Part shown: positions 1-5,106 of the stretch, in pieces | Layout: each line of letters begins with the position of its first letter | Position numbering within the stretch: position 1 is the first letter of the stretch | Origin: an uncultured Oscillibacter sp. | GTDB lineage: Bacteria; Bacillota; Clostridia; Oscillospirales; Oscillospiraceae | Direction: 5' to 3' | DNA: 6,596 nt | NCBI GenBank assembly: GCA_905236835.1 | Contig: CAJOQY010000024.1 | Coordinates: forward strand, 1 to 6,596 | Program-made: the position numbers and the translations under genes | Notes under the pieces: model-generated | Seen by the model: the letters and a program-made list of their open reading frames with translations, nothing else | Database searches by the model: none | What the model was told of the DNA's origin: nothing

Positions 1-18
1 ATAAGCCGAGGTGATAGT

Positions 19-375
19 ATGGCGGCCACGGCGTTACAGGATGGGATTTTCGCTTTTTTCTGCGCGGCGGGAATCGCGGCGACAATCTGGACGGCGGCAA
101 GCGTATTTTTGCGCGCCGGACGCCCGATAATCCCGGGATTGTTATTGATTCTGCCGTTACGCGGCGACGCGCCCGCGATGGAACAGGATGTGCGCGAATT
201 ACGAAGAATCGCGTACAATCTGCCGGGGGCGAAATTGATATTGGCGGACTGCGGATTGACGGATGACGCGCGGAAACTGGCGCGTTATCTGGCGCGGCGG
301 GAATCCGGCGCGATTTTGACGGAGCCGAAAATTGATATAAATTGGATTTACACGGGAGAACGCGCGGAAATATAA
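19..375 (+). CDS. Small membrane-anchored protein of unknown function upstream of recD2
   Basis: This 118-residue protein has one hydrophobic segment near the N-terminus (about residues 9-31), followed by a basic stretch and a soluble C-terminal part of roughly 85 residues. The start is supported by GAGGTG at 8-13, close before the ATG. The soluble part begins with an ILPLRGD stretch (44-50), then an acidic/basic helix (EQDVRELRR, 55-63) and an LILADCGLTDDARKLARYL strand-helix unit (73-91). This layout resembles small uncharacterised clostridial proteins with an N-terminal membrane helix and a 'PL.G...E..VR.L...D.G...E' pattern; that likeness is from memory and no function is known to me. The tail would be cytoplasmic or external depending on helix orientation; the arginines after the helix favour a cytoplasmic tail. 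The gene lies 77 bp before recD2 on the same strand with no terminator between, so co-transcription is likely. Confidence 0.72.
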   Translation: MAATALQDGIFAFFCAAGIAATIWTAASVFLRAGRPIIPGLLLILPLRGDAPAMEQDVRELRRIAYNLPGAKLILADCGLTDDARKLARYLARRESGAILTEPKIDINWIYTGERAEI

Positions 376-397
376 AGAAAAATCCAGAGGGCGGAAG

Positions 398-420
398 CCG
401 ACGCCGTCCAGCGGCGGCGG
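398..420 (+). other. GC-rich hairpin in the leader between the small membrane protein gene and recD2
   Basis: CGCCG (402-406) pairs with CGGCG (412-416) around the loop TCCAG. After one A/G mismatch the stem continues with CCG (398-400) against CGG (418-420). No T-run follows, so it is not an intrinsic terminator. It could slow ribosomes or protect an mRNA end ahead of recD2, or be a by-product of CCG/CGG-rich DNA. Confidence 0.3.
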
Positions 421-439
421 GATTTGATATTGCTGATAC

Positions 440-445
440 GGGAGA
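440..445 (+). promoter_or_regulatory. Ribosome binding site that sets the recD2 start
   Basis: GGGAGA lies 7 nt before the ATG at 453. The frame is open further upstream to an ATG at 342, but that ATG lies inside the preceding gene, and the extra 37 residues are Arg/Gly-rich and unlike the RecD2 N-terminus. The family-like sequence (VILTGIIRDVVFENPENGYT) begins 10 residues after the ATG at 453. Confidence 0.75.
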
Positions 446-452
446 AAACGAT

Positions 453-2717
453 ATGGACAGACTGCCGGAAGGTCCGGAAAACGTGATATTGACAGGCATA
501 ATCCGGGACGTGGTGTTTGAGAATCCGGAAAACGGCTATACGGTATTGAAAATGCTGGACGGCGGCGGGGAAGAGATTGTGATAACGGGCGGTATTCCCG
601 CCGCCGCGCCGGGGGAATATTTACGCGTGTCGGGTACATGGGAACAGCATCCGAAATACGGCCCGCAACTGCGCGTGAATACGCTCGAACGCGGTCTCCC
701 GGAGGATAAAGAGGCGATTTTCGCGTTTTTGTCGTCCGGGGTCTGCGGGAAAATCCGGGTCCGGACGGTCAAACGAATTGTGGACGAATACGGGGAAAAA
801 AGTCTGGAAGTTCTGGAATCGGACGGCGCGGAAGAAAAATTATGTAAAATCAAGGGCGTCACGCAAAAGAAAGCGCGTGAGATTGTAACCGCTTTCCGGC
901 AGTCGATGGGATTGCGGCGGCTGATGGAATTTCTGGGGAAATATCAGATCCCGCCGGTCTTGGCGATGAAATTAAAAGAACGGTATGGCGATCACGCGAT
1001 GGGGGAAATTCGGCGGAATCCGTATTTGTTATCGGACAGTGATTTCGGCGTCGGGTTTCAAATCGCGGATCGGATCGCGATGGATTTTGGATTCCCGGAG
1101 GACAGTCCGGAACGGGCCGAAGCGGCGGTATTGTTTGAGCTAAATTATAATGAAAATAACGGCCATGTGTTTTTACCGGCTGGAAAATTGATTCAGGCGA
1201 CGGCGCGTTTATTAAATTGTGATGAAATATTGCCGGAGCGGGCGTTAAAAAATTTAATCGAAAGATTTGAAATCTATCGGGAGGAAATCGCCGGGGAGGA
1301 CGCGTGTTATCCGCGCCGGACGCGGGACGCGGAAGTTTTGATCTGCGAAAAATTAAATATTTTATTATCGCGGGCGGAGTTTGAGCATGATTTCAATCAT
1401 TTAAATATAAATAATAATATAAATAATAATATAAATAAAATAATCGGGGAGATTGAGGAATCACAAGGCGTGACTTACGCGCCGAAACAGCGGGAAGCGG
1501 TGGAACTGGCGGTATCAAAAGGCGTGATGATTTTAACCGGCGGTCCGGGGACCGGCAAAACGACGGCGGTCCGGGGAATCGCGGCCTGTTTTCAAAAGAT
1601 GGGTTTGTCCGTCGAGTTATGCGCGCCGACGGGACGCGCCGCGCAAAGATTGTCGGAAGTCACGGGCATGGAAGCCCGGACGATACACAGAATGCTTGGC
1701 ATGAACTGGGACCGCGCGACGCGGAACGTGATTTTCAGCAAATCGGAAGATGATCCGATAGAGGCTGACGCCGTGATTGTGGACGAGATGTCCATGGTGG
1801 ATTTAATTTTATTCGCGGCGTTATTAAAAGCGTTAAAACCGGGGACAAGATTGATATTAGTCGGCGACGCGGATCAACTGCCGTCCGTGGGCGCGGGCAA
1901 TGTGTTTGGCGATTTGATCCGAAGCGGGAAAATCCCCGTGATATTTTTACGCGAGATATTCAGACAGGCGGAACAGTCGGCGATTATCCGCAACGCCCAC
2001 GCGGTCAATCTTGGGGAAACGCCCTGTTTATCTAATCAGCAGGGGGATTTTTTCTTTTTATCCCGGCGCGATATGAAACAGGCGGCGCGGACGATTGTGG
2101 ATTTATGCAAAACGCGCCTGCCGGAAAACATGGGCATTCCCGCCGGACAGATTCAAGTATTGACGCCCACCCGGAAAGGCCCCTGCGGAACGGAATATTT
2201 AAATCAATTATTGCAAAACGCGTTAAATCCCAGAATCCCCGGCGGACGGGAAATCCAATGGGGATCGCGCGTATTCCGGGAAGGGGATCGGATTATGCAA
2301 ATCCGCAATGATTATGATATTATCTGGAAGCGTCAGGACAGCGGCGCGATTGGCACGGGGATATTTAACGGCGATGTGGGTTATATCGCCGAGATTGATC
2401 CGTCCGGACGCTGGCTGGCGTTGAATTTCGACGGACGCGAGGCCGCTTACGCGTTGGAAATGCTGTCGGAAATCGAGCTTGCCTACGCGATGACGGTGCA
2501 TAAATCACAGGGAAGCGAGTATCCGTGCGTGATAATGGCGGCGACGCCCGCCGCGCCGGGACTGATGGTCCGGGGCGTGTTGTATACCGCCTTGACCCGC
2601 GCGCGGGAATTGTTTATCGCCGTCGGGGACAGTCAAGTGATCAAAAATATGGCGGCGCGTGATCGGAAACAACGGCGTTATTCCGGCCTGCGCTGGCGTC
2701 TGGCGCATGAGATATAA
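453..2717 (+). CDS. recD2: RecD2 family ATP-dependent DNA helicase (SF1B, 5'-3')
   Basis: The 754-residue product is in the usual length range for RecD2, the RecD-like helicase of bacteria without RecBCD, which unwinds DNA 5' to 3' and acts in replication-fork and repair metabolism in the cytoplasm. Residues 11-34 form the family N-terminal strand region, followed by a tandem helix-hairpin-helix region (about 95-147). Helicase motifs appear in order: Q-like region YAPKQREAV (342-350), Walker A GGPGTGKTT (363-371, K369), motif Ia APTGRAAQRL (391-400), Walker B VIVDEMSM (442-448, D444, E445), motif III LVGDADQLPSVG (469-480), motif IV REIFRQ (500-505), SH3-like NGDVGYI (639-645), motif V TVHKSQGSE (681-689) and motif VI YTALTRAR (711-718). 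All catalytic residues are present, so the enzyme should be active. Oddities are a degenerate first HhH hairpin and an Asn/Ile repeat (319-330) in the linker before the motor core. It follows the small membrane protein gene and ends at a clear terminator. Confidence 0.96.
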   Translation: MDRLPEGPENVILTGIIRDVVFENPENGYTVLKMLDGGGEEIVITGGIPAAAPGEYLRVSGTWEQHPKYGPQLRVNTLERGLPEDKEAIFAFLSSGVCGKIRVRTVKRIVDEYGEKSLEVLESDGAEEKLCKIKGVTQKKAREIVTAFRQSMGLRRLMEFLGKYQIPPVLAMKLKERYGDHAMGEIRRNPYLLSDSDFGVGFQIADRIAMDFGFPEDSPERAEAAVLFELNYNENNGHVFLPAGKLIQATARLLNCDEILPERALKNLIERFEIYREEIAGEDACYPRRTRDAEVLICEKLNILLSRAEFEHDFNHLNINNNINNNINKIIGEIEESQGVTYAPKQREAVELAVSKGVMILTGGPGTGKTTAVRGIAACFQKMGLSVELCAPTGRAAQRLSEVTGMEARTIHRMLGMNWDRATRNVIFSKSEDDPIEADAVIVDEMSMVDLILFAALLKALKPGTRLILVGDADQLPSVGAGNVFGDLIRSGKIPVIFLREIFRQAEQSAIIRNAHAVNLGETPCLSNQQGDFFFLSRRDMKQAARTIVDLCKTRLPENMGIPAGQIQVLTPTRKGPCGTEYLNQLLQNALNPRIPGGREIQWGSRVFREGDRIMQIRNDYDIIWKRQDSGAIGTGIFNGDVGYIAEIDPSGRWLALNFDGREAAYALEMLSEIELAYAMTVHKSQGSEYPCVIMAATPAAPGLMVRGVLYTALTRARELFIAVGDSQVIKNMAARDRKQRRYSGLRWRLAHEI
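1407..1442 (+). repeat. 12-bp AT-only tandem repeat inside recD2
   Basis: The unit ATAAATAATAAT occurs twice without error (1407-1418 and 1419-1430), then once in degenerate form (1431-1442). It is in frame and encodes INNN-INNN-INKI, residues 319-330 of RecD2, in the linker between the N-terminal domains and the helicase core. The stretch contains no G or C, in strong contrast to the GC-rich gene around it. Because the unit is 12 bp, gain or loss of a copy keeps the reading frame. Confidence 0.9.
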
Positions 2718-2775
2718 CCAATTTCAGGAAATCCCTTGATTGCGTCCCCCATGTTTTTATTTTGATTTTACGGCG

Positions 2776-2818
2776 CGGCGGCGGGATGGCTCCCAAAAAG
2801 AATCCGCCGCCGTTTTTT
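2776..2818 (+). terminator. Intrinsic terminator of recD2
   Basis: CGGCGGCGG (2776-2784) pairs perfectly with CCGCCGCCG (2804-2812) around a 19-nt loop, and six T residues (2813-2818) follow at once. If G2785 is bulged, two A/T pairs extend the stem on the loop side. It starts 59 nt after the recD2 stop and ends before the degV promoter, so it separates the two transcription units. Confidence 0.85.
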
Positions 2819-2829
2819 CACGTTTCCGC

Positions 2830-2858
2830 TTGCGCATTGCCGTTTTGTATGAGATAAT
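2830..2858 (+). promoter_or_regulatory. Extended -10 promoter of the DegV-family gene
   Basis: The -10 candidate GATAAT (2853-2858, five of six consensus bases) has TATG at 2848-2851, which fits the TRTGn extended -10 of Gram-positive housekeeping promoters. A weak -35, TTGCGC (2830-2835), lies 17 bp upstream. Transcription would start near 2865, giving a leader of about 38 nt that ends in the AGAGGAAGGA ribosome binding site (2886-2895). Assignment is by eye. Confidence 0.65.
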
Positions 2859-2864
2859 ATTATC
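2853..2864. promoter_or_regulatory. Perfect 12-bp palindrome over the degV -10 region
   Basis: GATAATATTATC equals its own reverse complement and covers the -10 and the likely transcription start. Its position would let a dimeric repressor block the promoter. The half-site GATAAT resembles Fur-type half-sites, but the central spacer base of the Fur box is missing. AT-rich -10 regions are often partly palindromic, so the operator role is only a possibility. Confidence 0.35.
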
Positions 2865-2902
2865 AGCAATTTGAGAACCGCCGGAAGAGGAAGGATTTTA
2901 TT

Positions 2903-3814
2903 ATGACACAAAACGAATTATATCCCAAAAAAATCGCGTTCCTGACGGATTCCTGCGTGGATGTGTCGCGGGAGATATTGGACCGGCATCATGTGTATAC
3001 AATTCCCATGCGGATTCTTTGTTCAGACGGGGAATATCTCGACGGGGTGAATATTCAAAGCCGTGAAATTTATAACCGTTTGAAAGCCGGGGATCTTCCC
3101 CGGACATCCCTGCCCCGCACGGAAGATGTCGAAACCGTCCTGCGACGGATTATTTCCGACGGCTATGACGGCGTGATTGCCATTATGCTTTCCGGCGGAC
3201 TGTCCGGGACGTATAATTTAACGCGTCTGGCGGCGGAAGCGATTGACGAAGAGGCGGAAAATTTATTTCGTATGCGGGTATTTGATTCCCGAAGCGGTTC
3301 GCTTGGTCAGGCGATGATTATTTTACAGGCGGCGGAGGATTTGGAAAACGGCATGGGCTGGGACGAACTGACCCGAAGCCGCGTGCCGTTTTTAATCAAG
3401 CATACATTTCCGTTTTTTTCCGTGGATACGCTGGAATATCTGCGCAGGGGCGGACGCGTCGGAAGAATCACGGCGGCGGCGGGGACATTATTGCAAATCA
3501 AGCCGATTCTGACATTCGCCGACGACGGGCAATTAACATCTATCGCGCGGGCGCGGGGACGGCATCAAGTGATCGGCAAACTGGTTGATTTAGCCGTCCG
3601 GCATTGCGGGGAGGGTAAAAATTATAATCTCGCGGTCGCCAACGGCGGGGACAGTGAGGGTATGGAACTTGTGCGAAATCAATTAACAGCCGCTTTGCCG
3701 CATTATCGTCATTTATGGGACGGCGAAATCGACGGGACATTGAGCGTTTATATTGGCGACGGCATTTTGGGCGCCGCCGTGCAGATCTTGGATGAAAATA
3801 ATAAAACAGGATGA
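2903..3814 (+). CDS. DegV family (FakB-like) fatty-acid-binding protein
   Basis: At 303 residues this is slightly longer than a typical DegV protein. The family binds one fatty acid; FakB members present it to the kinase FakA for phosphorylation and use in phospholipid synthesis, in the cytoplasm. Recognisable blocks are TDSCVD (15-20), TSLPRTEDV (68-76, usually TSxPS), SGGLSGTYN (97-105), DSRSGSLGQ (128-136), VDTLEYLRRGGRVGR (174-188), LLQIKPIL (196-203), RARGRHQ (216-222) and GDGILG (285-290, usually GPGALG). The conserved Thr/Ser that hold the carboxylate (T68, S97) and the Arg of the EYLRRGGR block are present, but the late His of the HxGPG motif is Tyr (Y283) and its Pro is Asp (D286). 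The gene has a good ribosome binding site 8 nt before the ATG, its own promoter, and ends 9 bp from the convergent TRAP gene. No fakA lies in the window, so FakB function is inference; DegV membership is firm. Confidence 0.92.
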   Translation: MTQNELYPKKIAFLTDSCVDVSREILDRHHVYTIPMRILCSDGEYLDGVNIQSREIYNRLKAGDLPRTSLPRTEDVETVLRRIISDGYDGVIAIMLSGGLSGTYNLTRLAAEAIDEEAENLFRMRVFDSRSGSLGQAMIILQAAEDLENGMGWDELTRSRVPFLIKHTFPFFSVDTLEYLRRGGRVGRITAAAGTLLQIKPILTFADDGQLTSIARARGRHQVIGKLVDLAVRHCGEGKNYNLAVANGGDSEGMELVRNQLTAALPHYRHLWDGEIDGTLSVYIGDGILGAAVQILDENNKTG

Positions 3815-3815
3815 T

Positions 3816-3851
3816 AAAATAAATTAAAAATTCACGCCGAACGCGGCGAAT
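3816..3851 (-). terminator. Probable intrinsic terminator at the end of the TRAP receptor gene
   Basis: Read on the minus strand, CGCCG (3848-3844) and CGGCG (3839-3835) pair around the tetraloop CGTT. Skipping a two-base bulge, ATT (3851-3849) can pair with AAT (3832-3830). A T-rich run follows (3830-3816, interrupted by AA and A). The hairpin sits in the last codons, so the stop codon lies inside the terminator. On the plus strand no T-run follows the stem, so it would not stop degV transcripts well. Confidence 0.45.
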
Positions 3852-4834
3852 AACTCATCGCCGATCCGTTCCCGCCATTGGGCGTATAAAGGCGCGGTCC
3901 GGACCCGGAACGCTTCCAGCTCATCCGGGGTCAAAATCGTGACTTCCACGCCGGACTGCGTGAAATTCTCCAAAATCGCGCTTTGTTGTTCCCGAACCGC
4001 CGCGATTTCCGCCGCGCAGGCTTCCGCCGCCGCCGCCCGGAAGATTTCTTGATCCGACTCGCTCAGTTCCTCCCAGAACGCGCTGGACGCGCTCAGGCAA
4101 ATCGGATCATAAGAACAATTCCAGAGCGTCAAATAACGCTGAATTTTATAAGTATTGTCAGATTGAATCAAATCCAGCGAATTTTCCTGACCGCTTACGC
4201 CGTCGGACCGCAGCAGCGGGAAAGCGGCGTCCCAGCCCATCACGGCGGTACTGGCGTTTAAACGCGCGAATAACTCGGACAAAAAATGATTGCGCGGAAT
4301 CCGGATCGTCAGGCCGGACAAATCCGCCGGGGAGACCACGGAGCGTATATTATTTGTAATCTGCCGGAAGCCGTTTTCGCCCAGCGCCAGCGGTTCACAG
4401 CCCATTTCGCGGATTAAATCAAATACCGCGTCTTTCCCCGCGCCGTTGAATAAAATCTCATCCGCCTTTTCATAATCCTGAAACAAAAACGGCATTTCCA
4501 CCACGGCGAGTTTCTCCTGAAAAATCTGCATATCCGACAGCGCGTGCATATCCAATTCCACGCCGTTGTTGATCAGATTTTCCACGCCGGCCTCCGCGTT
4601 GCCCTCCGTGAGTTCCTCGCCGGGATAAATCGTGATTTTATAGCGTCCGCGCGTCTGTTTTTCTACCGCGTCCCGGAACTGTTCCGCCGCGGCCATCCAC
4701 GCGGAATCCTCGGACGCGGTGACGTTCATGCGTAATTCCCGGCTTTGGCGTCCGCATCCGGACAGCGGGAAGGCGCATAACAGGCATAATAAAATAAACA
4801 AAAGCGCGGGCGCCGCCGACTTTTTCATAAGCAT
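3824..4834 (-). CDS. dctP: TRAP transporter solute-binding lipoprotein (DctP family)
   Basis: This 336-residue protein is an extracytoplasmic receptor of a tripartite (TRAP) transporter; the family binds organic acids, usually through a carboxylate, and passes them to the DctQM membrane subunits. A basic start (KK, 4-5), hydrophobic core and lipobox LSGC (24-27) predict lipid anchoring at C27 on the outer membrane face. Family marks are the N-terminal strand LRMNVTASEDS (34-44), EMPFLFQDYEKAD (113-125), GENGFRQITNN (152-162), GLTIRIP (174-180, with R178 the expected carboxylate-binding Arg), the GWDAAFPLLRSDGVSGQEN stretch (200-218, N218 conserved) and KIQRYLTLWNCSYDP (230-244). The start at 4834 is preferred over the Met two codons later because GGGGGA lies 9 nt before it. 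It has a consensus promoter and stands alone: degV converges 9 bp away and the upstream neighbour is divergent, so no dctQ or dctM is adjacent. The substrate cannot be told. Confidence 0.93.
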   Translation of the reverse strand: MLMKKSAAPALLFILLCLLCAFPLSGCGRQSRELRMNVTASEDSAWMAAAEQFRDAVEKQTRGRYKITIYPGEELTEGNAEAGVENLINNGVELDMHALSDMQIFQEKLAVVEMPFLFQDYEKADEILFNGAGKDAVFDLIREMGCEPLALGENGFRQITNNIRSVVSPADLSGLTIRIPRNHFLSELFARLNASTAVMGWDAAFPLLRSDGVSGQENSLDLIQSDNTYKIQRYLTLWNCSYDPICLSASSAFWEELSESDQEIFRAAAAEACAAEIAAVREQQSAILENFTQSGVEVTILTPDELEAFRVRTAPLYAQWRERIGDELFAAFGVNF

Positions 4835-4843
4835 TTCTCAATT

Positions 4844-4849
4844 TCCCCC
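4844..4849 (-). promoter_or_regulatory. Ribosome binding site that sets the TRAP receptor start
   Basis: GGGGGA on the minus strand lies 9 nt before the ATG ending at 4834 and 15 nt before the in-frame ATG at 4828. The spacing favours the first, although the two proteins would differ by only two residues. Confidence 0.65.
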
Positions 4850-4855
4850 GTCGTG

Positions 4856-4903
4856 TAAATAATTTTAATAAAATAATAAAATTTTAAATTCAATAAATTT
4901 TAT
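4856..4903 (-). other. Almost pure A/T leader of the TRAP receptor mRNA
   Basis: Of 48 bases all but one (C4891) are A or T. The stretch fills most of the roughly 70-nt leader between the predicted transcription start (near 4904) and the ribosome binding site. Such a leader should be poorly structured, which can favour ribosome loading. I see no riboswitch-like stem system in it. Confidence 0.6.
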
Positions 4904-4910
4904 CGCTTTG

Positions 4911-4940
4911 ATTATAGCCTTTTTCGCCGCCGTTTGTCAA
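4911..4940 (-). promoter_or_regulatory. Consensus housekeeping promoter of the TRAP receptor gene
   Basis: On the minus strand, TTGACA (4940-4935) and TATAAT (4916-4911) both match the sigma-70/sigma-A consensus fully, with an 18-bp spacer. Transcription would start near 4904. Such a full match suggests strong basal expression, unless a repressor acts on the inverted repeat that overlaps the -35. Confidence 0.88.
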
Positions 4941-4944
4941 GACA
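4935..4944. promoter_or_regulatory. Inverted repeat TGTC-AA-GACA over the -35 elements
   Basis: TGTC (4935-4938) and GACA (4941-4944) are inverted copies with two bases between. GCCGC (4926-4930) and GCGGC (4948-4952) form a further inverted pair around almost the same centre. The site covers the -35 of the TRAP promoter and that of the candidate distal promoter of the divergent lipoprotein gene, so one bound protein could control both. Confidence 0.35.
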
Positions 4945-4968
4945 GGCGCGGCAGATAAAACCTATAAT
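4939..4968 (+). promoter_or_regulatory. Candidate distal promoter of the divergent lipoprotein gene
   Basis: AAGACA (4939-4944, four of six consensus bases) and TATAAT (4963-4968, full match) are separated by 18 bp. The start would be near 4975, leaving a leader of about 130 nt. Its -35 overlaps the -35 of the TRAP promoter by two bases, a back-to-back arrangement. It is weaker than the TRAP promoter and may be only an AT-rich chance match. Confidence 0.4.
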
Positions 4969-4977
4969 AAAATTATA
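4963..4977. repeat. AT-only palindrome TATAAT-AAA-ATTATA
   Basis: Two inverted 6-bp arms are separated by three A residues. The left arm is also the distal -10 candidate. It recalls PerR/Fur-type AT-rich boxes in base content, but the arm spacing differs, so no regulator is assigned. Confidence 0.35.
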
Positions 4978-5008
4978 AAAAAAACCGTACAAAATAGGGC
5001 TACCCAAA

Positions 5009-5059
5009 AGGCGCGGAATATGATATGATAACTTATCACGCGATGATTTGAACGCGCCT
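5009..5059 (+). other. Outer GC inverted repeat enclosing a small palindrome in the lipoprotein leader
   Basis: AGGCGCG (5009-5015) and CGCGCCT (5053-5059) are perfect inverted copies, 37 bp apart. The inner palindrome at 5026-5038 lies between them. In RNA made from the distal promoter the arms could form a two-tier stem. The right arm also overlaps the proximal -35, so folding and promoter use may be linked. Confidence 0.35.
5026..5038. promoter_or_regulatory. Perfect palindrome TGATAA-C-TTATCA upstream of the lipoprotein gene
   Basis: Two inverted 6-bp arms lie around a single central C, 10 bp upstream of the proximal -35 candidate. The layout is typical of a site for a dimeric regulator. 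The GATAA half-site is shared with the palindrome at the degV promoter, though the central spacing differs by one base. Confidence 0.4.
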
Positions 5060-5076
5060 GAAACTCGGGATATAAA
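5048..5076 (+). promoter_or_regulatory. Proximal promoter of the FG-GAP/VCBS-like lipoprotein gene
   Basis: TTGAAC (5048-5053, four of six) and TATAAA (5071-5076, five of six) are separated by the ideal 17 bp. The start near 5083 would leave a leader of about 24 nt containing AGGA (5092-5095), 11 nt before the ATG. It is the better placed of the two plus-strand candidates. Confidence 0.6.
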
Positions 5077-5092
5077 ATCAGGATATAAAACA
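5068..5092 (+). repeat. Tandem near-duplicate of a 12-13 bp unit just before the lipoprotein start
   Basis: GGATATAAAATCA (5068-5080) is followed directly by GGATATAAAACA (5081-5092), the same unit with one T lost; a third GGAT begins at 5093. Each copy holds a TATAAA hexamer, and each is followed by a GGA that could serve as a Shine-Dalgarno core. The duplication therefore carries both promoter and ribosome-site signals. Confidence 0.7.
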
Positions 5093-5106
5093 GGATGTGA
5101 CTGTAT

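Noticed and set aside
342..452. Upstream ATG at 342 as the recD2 start
   Set aside because: It lies within the preceding gene, adds 37 Arg/Gly-rich residues unlike RecD2, and the ATG at 453 has GGGAGA at good spacing.
199..639. Minus-strand open frame rich in Pro and Arg across the first gene and the start of recD2
   Set aside because: It overlaps two better-supported genes, resembles no family I know, and its composition reflects the GC-rich opposite strand.
2223..2708. Minus-strand open frames within the 3' part of recD2
   Set aside because: They lie opposite the conserved motifs V and VI of the helicase and show no recognisable domain.
3983..4735. Plus-strand open frames opposite the TRAP receptor gene
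   Set aside because: They are shadows of a well-supported minus-strand gene and are rich in Arg without family features.
4991..5010. GGGCTACCC as a possible hairpin or riboswitch element
   Set aside because: Only three base pairs can form, and no larger conserved RNA architecture is visible around it.
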